A stretch of DNA of 64,000 nucleotides from Telluribacter humicola (GTDB lineage: Bacteria > Bacteroidota > Bacteroidia > Cytophagales > Spirosomataceae), in contig NZ_JAFIQT010000001.1 in assembly GCF_017355935.1 (NCBI RefSeq), positions 1,798,001-1,862,000 of the forward strand, given 5' to 3'. Each line of letters starts with the position of its first letter. Position 1 is the stretch's first letter. The position numbers were made by a program, and so were the translations under genes. The notes below the pieces were generated by a model that saw only the letters and a list, made by a program, of their open reading frames with translations, was not told the origin of the DNA and searched no databases. Below, in pieces: positions 1 through 8,154 of this stretch.

Positions 1-809
1 CGGCTTCTCTGACGGCACATCTGCCGGTAGGGTACAGCCAAAAAGCAATCCATGGAATACATTCGCCCCGCTATGCGCATAACCAGGCCAGCTACAATCT
101 GACACCACCTGCCGGTACCTGGCGGTGGGGCGCCGGCGTACAGTTCCTGGGTGATCAGACGGGACCTACCACTCGCAACATAGCGCTGGCAACGGGCGCT
201 GCTCATGTCAGCCTCCAGAACCAGTGGCAACTGTCAGCCGGAGTAGGGGTGGGAGCTCTACAGTATACCCTGCATTTTGATCGTATCCAGACCGCCAACC
301 CTGATCCTCTGCTACCTACCGGGAATTTTACCCGGGTACGGCCGCTGCTAACGGCTGGTATGCTGATTCGCCGGCAAAACTTCATGGCTGGTGCTTCGGT
401 ACTGGCACCTAATGTCCCAAAGCTTGATTTCGAAACTTCCTCCGGCTCCCTAAACAATCGTATTGTTCCCCATTACTACCTGACTGCCTCCTACCGTCTG
501 GAGGTAGGGGACGAGGTGGCCCTACTGCCGCAGGTATGGATGAAAGCTACGGGCCATGCACCGGTGTCTTTTGATACCCAGCTCCGGCTTCAGTATACCG
601 ATCGCCTGTGGGCGGGTGTGCAGTACCGCCAGGGCGAGAGCCTGGGTATGCAGCTAGGCCTGGCGCTATCCGATCTGCTCAGTGTTGGCTACGCTTATGA
701 GTATCCTTTCTCGCTGGTACGACTTACTACTACGGGTAGCCATGAGCTGATGCTGGCTTTCCGATTCAACAATCGAGGGTATATTTATAGCCCTCCCATG
801 GGTTGGTAA
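1..809 (+). CDS. PorP/SprF family type IX secretion membrane protein (5' end missing)
   Basis: The reading frame is already open at the left edge (codons start at position 3) and ends with TAA at 807-809, so only about 269 C-terminal residues are seen. The protein is a run of amphipathic beta-strands with Gly/aromatic alternation, as in PorP/SprF outer-membrane proteins, which anchor type IX secretion or gliding components to the outer membrane. The conserved family pattern of a tRNIALATGAA-like strand, then a strand around LSAGVGVGALQY, and a C-terminal strand ending in a hydrophobic residue is visible. PorP/SprF genes often stand downstream of a large adhesin exported by the same system; that part lies outside the window. 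An internal ATG at 249 is not the real start, because the frame upstream of it codes for the same type of beta-strands. Confidence 0.75.
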   Translation, partial: ASLTAHLPVGYSQKAIHGIHSPRYAHNQASYNLTPPAGTWRWGAGVQFLGDQTGPTTRNIALATGAAHVSLQNQWQLSAGVGVGALQYTLHFDRIQTANPDPLLPTGNFTRVRPLLTAGMLIRRQNFMAGASVLAPNVPKLDFETSSGSLNNRIVPHYYLTASYRLEVGDEVALLPQVWMKATGHAPVSFDTQLRLQYTDRLWAGVQYRQGESLGMQLGLALSDLLSVGYAYEYPFSLVRLTTTGSHELMLAFRFNNRGYIYSPPMGW

Positions 810-846
810 GGCGGGGCTCTGATCGCTTCTTCGTAACAATCTGGTA

Positions 847-854
847 TAATTTTG
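847..854 (+). promoter_or_regulatory. Candidate Bacteroidota -7 box for the antiporter gene
   Basis: TAATTTTG matches the Bacteroidota -7 consensus TAnnTTTG exactly and lies 38 bases before the ATG at 892. The -33 element is weak (TTC rather than TTG about 20 bases upstream), so this is a sequence match only. Confidence 0.35.
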
Positions 855-891
855 TATTATTGCGGTAGATGGACAACCTCTACCCTTACGA

Positions 892-2088
892 ATGGATACT
901 TCCTTACTAATTATAATGCTGAGCAGCTCTGTACTTATTTCGTACGGATTTGACTTAGTTAGCAGTCGTACCAAATTACCCTCCGTAGTACTTCTTCTGG
1001 CCACCGGTGTGGCTATCCGGCAGGTGACCGACTACTTTGGCGTCGCTATTCCCTATGTCAATGTGATACTTCCTACCCTGGGTACCCTGGGTCTGATCCT
1101 CATTGTACTTGAGGGGGGGCTTGACCTGGAGCTGAGCGGCGGCAAGCACAAGTTTATACTTCGTACCCTGGCGGCTGCGCTGTTGGGGATACTGCTCTGT
1201 ATGTTTGTGATAGCGGGTATATTCTATATACTACTAGGCGAGAACTTTTATAATGCCATGGTGACGGCGACTCCCTTCGCGGTAATCAGTAGTGCGGTAG
1301 CAATCCCGAGCGTGAGAGGGCTGGATGCTATGCGGCGTGAATTTGTAGTGTATGAGTCGTCGCTGTCGGATATACTTGGGCTTATGCTGTTTAATATCCT
1401 GGTTATTCCAGCCGGATCGGGCTGGGAGACGGCGGTGCAGTTTTTCAAGAGTACCATCCTGGTTGTTATTATCTCGGTAATCTGCTGCTTCGTACTGCTG
1501 TACCTGATTAGCCGCATTACTCACCACGTCAAGTACCTGCCTATCATTTCCTCCCTGTTTATCGTGTATGCAGTCGGGAAGATGTACCATCTGTCGTCGC
1601 TATTGGCGATTCTGGTATTCGGACTTTTTATTAATAACACCGAACTGTTTGTACGGGGGAAGCTGAAAGATTACTTTAAAAATGACCTTTTTGAGCACGA
1701 ACTTCAGCAGTTTAAGAATCTAACAGCCGAGAGCGCTTTCATCATCCGGACTTTCTTCTTCCTTATTTTCGGGTATTCAACCAATATTTCGGAGCTGGCT
1801 GACATCGACGCCTGGATCGTCAGTATCTTACTATTACTGGCGATAGTGGGTACCCGTTATCTATCTCTCAAAGCTACGCTGAAAGGAGATCTGAAACCTA
1901 TCCTGTACGTGGCTCCCCGGGGGCTGGTGACTGTACTGCTATTTCTGAGCATTCCCCCCCAGTACCTGGTTGTTGGATTCAGGGATGGTATACTGATGCT
2001 AACCGTCATCCTGACTTCGCTGGTTATGATGGTAGCTGTAGTAAGCTACCGGCATGACCAAAATGAAGAGTCAGAAAATATACCTTAA
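892..2088 (+). CDS. Cation:proton antiporter (CPA/NhaP-type)
   Basis: This 398-residue integral membrane protein has about 11-12 hydrophobic helices and belongs to the sodium/hydrogen exchanger family of monovalent cation:proton antiporters, which export Na+ or K+ in exchange for H+ across the inner membrane. The segment LEGGLDLEL (about residue 75) corresponds to the family's conserved helix with acidic residues, and the region around TATPFAVISSAVAIPS (about residue 125) to the discontinuous helix that precedes the ion-binding site. It has no C-terminal TrkA/RCK domain, so it is shorter than Kef-type regulated systems. Its 3' end overlaps the convergent gene on the other strand by 18 bases, and the NhaD gene follows, so two different antiporters are close together. 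Confidence 0.85.
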   Translation: MDTSLLIIMLSSSVLISYGFDLVSSRTKLPSVVLLLATGVAIRQVTDYFGVAIPYVNVILPTLGTLGLILIVLEGGLDLELSGGKHKFILRTLAAALLGILLCMFVIAGIFYILLGENFYNAMVTATPFAVISSAVAIPSVRGLDAMRREFVVYESSLSDILGLMLFNILVIPAGSGWETAVQFFKSTILVVIISVICCFVLLYLISRITHHVKYLPIISSLFIVYAVGKMYHLSSLLAILVFGLFINNTELFVRGKLKDYFKNDLFEHELQQFKNLTAESAFIIRTFFFLIFGYSTNISELADIDAWIVSILLLLAIVGTRYLSLKATLKGDLKPILYVAPRGLVTVLLFLSIPPQYLVVGFRDGILMLTVILTSLVMMVAVVSYRHDQNEESENIP

Positions 2089-2397
2089 GAAAGCCCAGAA
2101 CGGTCTTTTGCGGAGGTAGTCTGTCTTCCTTTCGTTGATGAATGCTTCTCTTTCAAACGATATGTAGCGATACGCCTTGTAGTGATTACGGAAGTAAAGC
2201 AGCAGGATGAGGTATTCAAGGACATACCAGATGTAAAATGGAAGAATAAGCATCTCCAGTTGCTGACGAAGATGAATCCGCTCATGATTGATAAGAGTAG
2301 GATTAGACTTTCGTCGTCTAACCAGTATGAGCGGAAAAAGAGCCATGCCCTCTACCCACAGGAAGGGTATATAAAGTATAAAACCGCGGAATTTCAT
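2071..2397 (-). CDS. Small membrane protein with HExxH motif
   Basis: The 108-residue protein starts at the ATG at 2397 (a TTG 36 bases upstream would add 12 polar residues and is less likely). It has two hydrophobic segments (about residues 6-27 and 46-65) and between them the motif HERIH (His38-Glu39-x-x-His42), the zinc-binding signature of gluzincin metalloproteases. Similar short proteins occur in Bacteroidota genomes and are unnamed as far as I know. It is much too short for a full M48 or M56 peptidase, so either it is a minimal membrane metal site or the motif is coincidental. The C-terminal third is basic and aromatic (RKRPFWAFLRYIF). It lies convergent to the upstream antiporter and overlaps its end. 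Confidence 0.6.
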   Translation of the reverse strand: MKFRGFILYIPFLWVEGMALFPLILVRRRKSNPTLINHERIHLRQQLEMLILPFYIWYVLEYLILLLYFRNHYKAYRYISFEREAFINERKTDYLRKRPFWAFLRYIF

Positions 2398-2519
2398 TTC
2401 ATTAATTGTATCTAAATTATACTGTGACTCCAAACATTTGGGAATAAAATGGCGATTCTATAAATGTGTCATACTATTTTTGGGGCACACTCCCAGTTAG
2501 TAAGTTAATTTATCCACTT

Positions 2520-3803
2520 ATGCTCACCTCTATTATTGCCATTTTTGTTATAGGTTATTTAGCCATTGCCCTCGAAGAAGTCATCCATATAAACAAAACT
2601 GCCTCGGCATTGATTACTGGAGTTCTGTGCTGGACAGCCTATGTACTCCTGAATTCGGATGCTGAAGTGGTGGTCGACCAGTTATCTGAGCACCTGGGTT
2701 CCATATCCGAGATCCTGTTCTTCCTGTTGGGGGCTATGACCATCGTAGAGCTGATCGATGCTCATGATGGATTTGCCATTATTACCCAGCGTATCACAAC
2801 CCGTAACCCGGTTTCGCTTCTCTGGATTATCTGTATCCTGACATTCTTCCTTTCTGCCCTGCTCGATAACCTTACTACTTCTATCGTAATGGTATCTCTG
2901 CTGCGTAAGGTGATGCCCGAGTCAGAACAGCGTAAGCTTATGGCCGGTATGATCATTATTGCCGCCAACTCAGGCGGAGCCTGGTCACCTATTGGAGATG
3001 TATCTACTACTATGCTCTGGATAGGCGGACAGATCACAACAGTCAACATTATTGTAAGACTGATCCTGCCCAGTATTGTATCCCTTGCGGTCCCCCTGCT
3101 GTACATGACATTTGCGATGCGATCCAAGTTACAGGCAGTACCTGTACTTATGGGCGGTACTGCCCAGGCCGAAGATGATATAAAGGCCTCAAAGGTGGAA
3201 GGACGGCTGATGCTGATCGCTGGTACCCTGGGACTACTCTTTGTACCAGTATTCAAGACGGTCACACACCTGCCTCCCTACATGGGAATGCTGCTTTCAC
3301 TAGGTGCACTATGGGTACTCTCCGAGCTATTGCATAAGGATAAGGACGAAGAAGACCGTGCCCCTTTCAGCCCGGCGCATGCGCTTAGCAAAATCGACGC
3401 TCCCAGTATACTGTTCTTCCTGGGTATTCTGGCCGCGGTTGGTGTGCTGGAATCTACCGAAGTCCTTAGCGATCTGGCGGCTGAACTGGATCAGCTGGTA
3501 GGTAATCTCGACCTGATTGTAGTTATCATCGGAGTAGTTTCGGCAATCGTTGATAACGTACCCATCGTAGCGGCAGCCATGGGTATGTACGATCTTAGTA
3601 CTTACCCGACCGACCACCGCCTCTGGGAGTTTATGGCTTACTGTGCAGGTACGGGCGGTAGTATGCTTGTAATCGGTTCGGCGGCAGGTGTAGCTGTTAT
3701 GGGTATCGAGAAGCTGGACTTTATCTGGTACATTAAGCGTATTACTCTTCTGGCTCTGCTTGGTTACCTGGCCGGAGCAGGTGTGTATCTGCTGCTTTTC
3801 TAG
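2520..3803 (+). CDS. nhaD: Na+/H+ antiporter NhaD
   Basis: The 427-residue membrane protein belongs to the NhaD family of the ion transporter superfamily and exchanges Na+ or Li+ for H+. Family signatures visible are EEVIHINKTASAL near the N terminus, the FLLGAMTIVELIDAHDGF segment, DNLTTSI (about residue 123), GAWSPIGDVSTTMLWI (about residue 160) and a second VDNVPIVAAAMGMYDL repeat in the C-terminal half, which form the two inverted halves of the transport core. I choose the ATG at 2520 because NhaD proteins begin with a hydrophobic helix right after the start; a GTG at 2466 would add 18 residues and remains possible. It follows a CPA-type antiporter, suggesting strong demand for sodium export. 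Confidence 0.92.
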   Translation: MLTSIIAIFVIGYLAIALEEVIHINKTASALITGVLCWTAYVLLNSDAEVVVDQLSEHLGSISEILFFLLGAMTIVELIDAHDGFAIITQRITTRNPVSLLWIICILTFFLSALLDNLTTSIVMVSLLRKVMPESEQRKLMAGMIIIAANSGGAWSPIGDVSTTMLWIGGQITTVNIIVRLILPSIVSLAVPLLYMTFAMRSKLQAVPVLMGGTAQAEDDIKASKVEGRLMLIAGTLGLLFVPVFKTVTHLPPYMGMLLSLGALWVLSELLHKDKDEEDRAPFSPAHALSKIDAPSILFFLGILAAVGVLESTEVLSDLAAELDQLVGNLDLIVVIIGVVSAIVDNVPIVAAAMGMYDLSTYPTDHRLWEFMAYCAGTGGSMLVIGSAAGVAVMGIEKLDFIWYIKRITLLALLGYLAGAGVYLLLF

Positions 3804-3935
3804 CCAGTATAGCAGCAGCAGGCGTTCATGGCAGTAGAGGTATCCATAGTATTTCTTTATATTGATTATCAGAAGCAGGCCACAGCGTCGATTCTCATTA
3901 TCAGTACCTCTCTAACCATTAAACCCAACGTTGCT

Positions 3936-4643
3936 ATGAAACACGCTTTTTATATAATAGGACTACTACTGTGCATGGCGGGAGGATCTGCCAGGGCGCA
4001 GGATCCGGCCAATGCCAATGAAGTAGTCGAAAAGTACCTTACCGCCATTGGTGGACGTACGAAGCTGAAGGCCATTCAGGATATCACTACCACCGCTACG
4101 GCTGATATGCAGGGCCGGACTATCGAAATGGAGGCCAAATACAAGATGCCTAACAAGTTCAGACAGGCTAGCTATGTAATGGGCAATGAGATGGGCGGTA
4201 CCGTATACGATGGCAATCGGCTCTCGCGGAATATGCGCGGGCAGGAGCAGGTAAAAGAAGGAAAAGAAGCTTTTCAGGAATACCTGCAGAACCATCCCTT
4301 TCCTGAACTGTACTATGACTCACTGGGCATTGAGAAAAAGTTGCTGGGGAAGGAGACCGTAGACGGCAAAGAAGCCTATAAAGTAGAGTACTCCGCGGAT
4401 GGGCGTACCTGGCAGGATTACTTTGATGCCAGCACCGGCCTGAAAGTAAAGCGTACGGCCACCATAGATACCCCACGCGGCAAGTCTGACGTAGCCGTTA
4501 CGTATGATGATTACAAAGAGGTAAATGGTGTGAAGCTGCCTTTTAAGCGGAGCCAGAAGTCAGGCCAGTTTGAAATGACCATGGAAACCCAGTCGGTCAA
4601 GATCAACAAGGGTATTGATGATAAGCAGTTCCGGATCAAATAA
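3936..4643 (+). CDS. Exported LolA-like / outer membrane lipoprotein-sorting-type protein
   Basis: The 235-residue protein starts with a clear signal peptide (MKHAFYIIGLLLCMAGGSARAQ), which argues for the ATG at 3936 rather than an ATG 108 bases upstream. The mature part begins with a helix (ANEVVEKYLTAIGG) followed by antiparallel strands typical of the LolA/LppX half-barrel used by periplasmic lipoprotein carriers and of the related Bacteroidota outer membrane lipoprotein-sorting family. Its precise cargo is unknown. It is followed by a 12-bp perfect hairpin that separates it from the convergent greA. It is probably monocistronic. Confidence 0.7.
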   Translation: MKHAFYIIGLLLCMAGGSARAQDPANANEVVEKYLTAIGGRTKLKAIQDITTTATADMQGRTIEMEAKYKMPNKFRQASYVMGNEMGGTVYDGNRLSRNMRGQEQVKEGKEAFQEYLQNHPFPELYYDSLGIEKKLLGKETVDGKEAYKVEYSADGRTWQDYFDASTGLKVKRTATIDTPRGKSDVAVTYDDYKEVNGVKLPFKRSQKSGQFEMTMETQSVKINKGIDDKQFRIK

Positions 4644-4670
4644 GCTGAAAAGATATACTACTATAACAGG

Positions 4671-4698
4671 AGAGGCCGGCATGTATATGCCGGCCTCT
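4671..4698. terminator. Hairpin between convergent genes (LolA-like / greA)
   Basis: A perfect 12-bp stem (left arm 4671-4682, right arm 4687-4698) encloses a 4-base loop between two converging genes. No strong T run follows on the + strand, so efficiency on that side is uncertain; it could serve both directions. Confidence 0.6.
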
Positions 4699-4722
4699 CT
4701 GCTTGTGAAGTGTTAATAAGGA

Positions 4723-5196
4723 TTAGCGGGTAATATCAAGTACCTCAAACTCCATCATACCGGCAGGTACCTGTATCGTGGCTACTTCGCCCACTTTTTT
4801 GCCAAGGAGACCTTTGCCGATCGGTGAACCTACCGAAATCTTGCCCTGCTTCAGGTCGGCTTCTTCTTCTGATACCAGAGTATAGCTCAATTCTGCACCA
4901 TTCCGACGATTCTTAATCCGTACCGTTGAAAGTACAGCTACCTGTGAGGTGTCAATTGAAGACTCGTCAATTACCCGGGCGTTGGACAGAATCTCTTCCA
5001 GCTTGGCAATCTTCATTTCAAGCATACCTTGAGCATCCTTAGCGGCATCATATTCCGCATTTTCGCTCAGGTCACCTTTGTCGCGGGCTTCGGCTATCTG
5101 CCGGGCTATGTCGGTGCGGCCTTTAGTCTTCATGTCATTCAGGTCGGCTTTCAGCTTATTAAGACCTTCCTCGGTGTAGTAAGAAATTTTTCCCAT
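4723..5196 (-). CDS. greA: Transcription elongation factor GreA
   Basis: The 157-residue protein has normal GreA length and layout: an N-terminal antiparallel coiled coil (about residues 8-75, with the acidic tip DLSENAEYDAAKDAQ) and a C-terminal FKBP-like domain (GSPIGKGLLGKKVGEVATIQVPAG). GreA enters the secondary channel of RNA polymerase and stimulates cleavage of backtracked RNA. The acidic loop residues around 45-52 that position the catalytic Mg2+ are present. The gene has a long leader of about 170 bases with a candidate promoter and a minus-strand intrinsic terminator in between, suggesting regulation by attenuation or a released leader RNA. Confidence 0.96.
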   Translation of the reverse strand: MGKISYYTEEGLNKLKADLNDMKTKGRTDIARQIAEARDKGDLSENAEYDAAKDAQGMLEMKIAKLEEILSNARVIDESSIDTSQVAVLSTVRIKNRRNGAELSYTLVSEEEADLKQGKISVGSPIGKGLLGKKVGEVATIQVPAGMMEFEVLDITR

Positions 5197-5245
5197 GGGT
5201 CAGATATTCTTTATTAATGTCCTTTTGGTTTTAGTTTTAGGAGGA

Positions 5246-5281
5246 CTAAAAAAACAAAAAAGAACGGCTGCCGACCGTTCT
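5246..5281 (-). terminator. Intrinsic terminator in the greA leader
   Basis: Read on the minus strand, a 7-bp stem AGAACGG/CCGTTCT (about 5281 to 5261) with a 7-base loop is directly followed by TTTTTGTTTTTTT. It lies about 50-85 bases upstream of the greA start and downstream of a candidate greA promoter, so it would end transcripts before greA. Confidence 0.7.
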
Positions 5282-5374
5282 ACAAGAGTAATACTATCTC
5301 GTAGTAGCACCTGTTAAGGTTCTTTGGTTCGGTTGCCGTATCGGAAAATTTGCGTCATAGTCCAGTAAGGAAGA

Positions 5375-5405
5375 CAAAAATAGCAATATTTGTGAATCGT
5401 AACAA
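5375..5405 (-). promoter_or_regulatory. Candidate greA promoter
   Basis: On the minus strand TTG (5405-5403) is followed after 20 bases by TATTTTTG (5382-5375), matching the Bacteroidota -33/-7 pattern TTG-N19-TAnnTTTG. It would start transcription near 5368, giving a leader of roughly 170 bases that includes the terminator at 5246-5281. Confidence 0.5.
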
Positions 5406-5434
5406 GTACTATTTATTTAAATGAACGCATTGCT

Positions 5435-6361
5435 ATGGCAGCACCCCTACGAATAATTTTCATGGGAACACCCGACTTTGCAGTACCTGGTCTGCGGGCT
5501 CTGGTGGAACATAATCATCATGTAGTAGCGGTAATTACTGCACCCGACCGGCCCTCGGGGCGGGGGCTCAAACAGACTCCTTCACCCGTAAAGCAGTATG
5601 CTGTCGAGCAGGGGATACCGGTACTCCAGCCCGATAAACTTAAAGACCCGGCCTTTCTGGAACAGCTACGGCAGCTACGGGCTGACCTGCAGGTAGTAGT
5701 GGCATTCAGGATGTTACCCGAGGTAGTGTGGGCCATGCCTGCGCGTGGTACCTTTAACCTGCACGCGTCGCTGCTACCCCAGTACCGCGGAGCCGCTCCC
5801 ATCAACTGGGCCATCATCAACGGCGAAACCGAGACCGGAGTAACTACCTTCTTTATAGAGAAAGAAATCGATACTGGAAAGATCATATTTCAGGAGAAAG
5901 AGCCCATAACTCCCAACGATACCGCCGGTAGCCTGTACGAGCGCCTGATGCACAAAGGGGCGGAGCTGGTAGTACGTACCGTGGAGGCTATTGCCAAGGG
6001 TAGCTACCCACAGGAGCCACAGCCCGAGGTGGAGGAACTACGATTAGCTCCTAAGATATTCAAAGAAACCTGCGAAATTGACTGGAGCCGTCCGGCCGCT
6101 GATATAAGAAATTTCGTCCGTGGCTTAGCCCCCTATCCGGCCGCCTGGACTACCCTCAACGGAAGTTTCTGTAAGATATATGCCGTTAGCAGGGTTGAGC
6201 AAGAGGTACCTGAGGGGCAACCGGGTGAGTACCTCACTGATAATAAGAAGTACCTGTATATGCGGGCGGCTGATGCCTGGCTGGCTATCGGCGAGCTGCA
6301 GCTGGAGGGAAAGCGTCGTATGAGCACTGAGGAGTTGCTTAGGGGTACAAAATTCAAGTAA
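5435..6361 (+). CDS. fmt: Methionyl-tRNA formyltransferase
   Basis: The 308-residue enzyme transfers a formyl group from 10-formyltetrahydrofolate to initiator Met-tRNA. The N-terminal Rossmann-like domain starts with FMGTPDFAVPGL; the catalytic signature is FNLHASLLPQYRGAAPINW with Asn108 and His110, and Asp146 in EIDTGKI completes the usual catalytic set. The C-terminal OB-like tRNA-binding domain follows from about residue 210. Length matches the family. The gene is followed by folA after about 60 bases, a sensible pairing because both enzymes belong to folate one-carbon metabolism. Confidence 0.97.
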   Translation: MAAPLRIIFMGTPDFAVPGLRALVEHNHHVVAVITAPDRPSGRGLKQTPSPVKQYAVEQGIPVLQPDKLKDPAFLEQLRQLRADLQVVVAFRMLPEVVWAMPARGTFNLHASLLPQYRGAAPINWAIINGETETGVTTFFIEKEIDTGKIIFQEKEPITPNDTAGSLYERLMHKGAELVVRTVEAIAKGSYPQEPQPEVEELRLAPKIFKETCEIDWSRPAADIRNFVRGLAPYPAAWTTLNGSFCKIYAVSRVEQEVPEGQPGEYLTDNKKYLYMRAADAWLAIGELQLEGKRRMSTEELLRGTKFK

Positions 6362-6421
6362 GATTAAGATAGTACTTATTAGAGTACCGGCTTCTTAGTT
6401 TTGGATAATAAATTGAGGCAA

Positions 6422-6916
6422 ATGATAGTTTCTTTTATAGTAGCGGTGTCAGAAAATAGCGTGATCGGTGCTGATAATGACCTTCCCTGGCGACTACCGG
6501 ACGATCTGAAAAGATTTAAGCGCCTGACGATGGGAAGCCCTATGATCATGGGCCGTAAGACCTTTGAGTCCATTGGTAAGCCCCTGCCGGGTCGTACCAC
6601 TATTATACTTACCCGCAGCGAAGACTACCAGGTAGAAGGGGCGGAAGTGGTACATTCGCTCGAGGATGCACTAAAGTTGGCAAGGTCTTTGAAGACAGAA
6701 GAGGTGTACGTCATTGGAGGAGGAGAGATCTTCAATCAGGCCATGCCGCAGGCGGGTCGAATCTACCTGACCAAGGTTCTCACGAGTATCGAAGGAGACA
6801 CCTTTTTTACCATACCAGATCTGGAAAATTGGCAGGAAACCTATCATGAGTTTCACTCTGCCGATGAAAGACATGAATATTCCTTCATATTTTTGGATTT
6901 GGAACGTAAAAATTGA
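6422..6916 (+). CDS. folA: Dihydrofolate reductase
   Basis: The 164-residue enzyme reduces dihydrofolate to tetrahydrofolate with NADPH. Seen are the N-terminal IVAVSENSVIG strand, the LPWRLPDDLKRFK segment with the conserved acidic residue that protonates the substrate, the MGRKTFESIGKPLPGR NADPH-binding loop and VIGGGEIFNQAMP near the cofactor diphosphate. I use the ATG at 6422; a TTG 21 bases upstream would add seven polar residues with no family support. It lies downstream of fmt in the same direction, so the two may be co-transcribed. Confidence 0.95.
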   Translation: MIVSFIVAVSENSVIGADNDLPWRLPDDLKRFKRLTMGSPMIMGRKTFESIGKPLPGRTTIILTRSEDYQVEGAEVVHSLEDALKLARSLKTEEVYVIGGGEIFNQAMPQAGRIYLTKVLTSIEGDTFFTIPDLENWQETYHEFHSADERHEYSFIFLDLERKN

Positions 6917-6971
6917 CCTACAACGTTATATTTATATAATTGTACCCCTATCTGTGAGAGAGATTAAGAAT

Positions 6972-8078
6972 ATGAGTACTAAATATAATACATTGCTCGA
7001 GACGTTAAGTCTCGAGTTGACTACCCCTATTGTAGACGACCGTCCCGTTTATATTACCGGTAATTTTTGCGATTGGAATCCCGGTGATGAGAAGTATATG
7101 ATGCAAAAAGTAGCTCCCGGACGTTATATTTTTCATTTTCCTAATAGCGAAGCGCTGCCAGCAGCACTAGAATATAAGTACACCCGTGGAGACTGGAACC
7201 AGGTGGAACTGGATGCAAACAGTAATCCTTCTATAAACCGGGTTACAGATAAGAAGAAGGGTTGGGTTCAGGACTTCGTTCCTCATTGGGGAGCTGAAAA
7301 AGCCGAGGGAAGTATTGATTACAGCCCCATTGTAGAAGTATTGGCGGATGAGTTTGTCACAACCAAAAATCAGCCGCAACGCCGTATCCGGATTATTTTA
7401 CCTTATAATTATTATACTGATACCAGCCGCCGTTATCCGGTACTGTATGTTAGTGATGCGCATAGCCTTTTTGGAGAAGATGCTTCACAGGGTACCTCTA
7501 CCGTTGAGCGTAAGATGCGGGAATTGGCTGCGCGTGGTAAGGGGGATGTAATCATTATCACCATTGATAATCTGGATTCGGAGCAGGTACAGGAGTTTTC
7601 GCCTTATGATAGTCCGGGCTTGGGCAAAGGACAGGGAACTATGCTGCTACGTTTTCTGATGAATACGCTCAAACCGAAGATAGATAGTCTGTACCGTACT
7701 ATGCCAGATCGTAAGAATACCGGTATTGGTGGTAGTGCGATGGGAGGACTGCTCAGTGCCTACGCCGGAGTTATGTACCCTGATATTTTTGGTCGTTTGA
7801 TGATATTCTCACCCTCGCTGTGGGTATCCGAAAAGATCTTTTACGATGCCTTCCATTTCTTTGAACCGTATCCGACGCGGGTGTACCTGTACGCCGGAGA
7901 AGAGGGCGAGGAAGAAGAGGTACCATCAGTAAAGCGTCTGAATGATACCCTGGTGCAGCAGGGGTATGGCTATAAGCACGTGCAGGTCACACTTACGATG
8001 GATAAAGAAGGCGACGACCGTGAGCGCTGGGGGGAGCAGTTTCCTAAAGCCCTTGAGTGGTTGTACTACGAATCATAG
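6972..8078 (+). CDS. Esterase-fold protein with N-terminal glycogen-binding-like domain; catalytic His not seen
   Basis: The 368-residue protein has two parts. Residues about 20-105 (VYITGNFCDWNPGDEKY, GDWNQVELD) resemble the E-set/CBM48-type beta-sandwich that often precedes esterase domains. Residues about 115-365 match the esterase D / enterochelin-esterase alpha/beta-hydrolase family, with the nucleophile elbow GIGGSAMGG (Ser255). In relatives the catalytic His lies in an H-x-E-x-x-W motif near the C terminus; here the corresponding stretch reads GDDRERWGEQ and no His occurs after residue 336. No signal peptide is present, so it should be cytoplasmic. It may be a non-hydrolytic relative. 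The start at 6972 is chosen because upstream sequence overlaps folA. A strong terminator follows. Confidence 0.7.
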   Translation: MSTKYNTLLETLSLELTTPIVDDRPVYITGNFCDWNPGDEKYMMQKVAPGRYIFHFPNSEALPAALEYKYTRGDWNQVELDANSNPSINRVTDKKKGWVQDFVPHWGAEKAEGSIDYSPIVEVLADEFVTTKNQPQRRIRIILPYNYYTDTSRRYPVLYVSDAHSLFGEDASQGTSTVERKMRELAARGKGDVIIITIDNLDSEQVQEFSPYDSPGLGKGQGTMLLRFLMNTLKPKIDSLYRTMPDRKNTGIGGSAMGGLLSAYAGVMYPDIFGRLMIFSPSLWVSEKIFYDAFHFFEPYPTRVYLYAGEEGEEEEVPSVKRLNDTLVQQGYGYKHVQVTLTMDKEGDDRERWGEQFPKALEWLYYES

Positions 8079-8092
8079 ATTTTACTGATATC

Positions 8093-8128
8093 AAAAAGGA
8101 AACCCCGCTCTCGCGGGGTTTCCTTTTT
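8093..8128. terminator. Bidirectional intrinsic terminator
   Basis: A perfect 16-bp stem (8093-8108 and 8113-8128) with a TCTC loop is flanked by A5 on the left and T5 on the right, so it works as a terminator for the esterase-fold gene on the + strand and for hslU on the - strand. Confidence 0.9.
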
Positions 8129-8154
8129 GAGTAAGCTGTATTCGTCTTTCAGTA

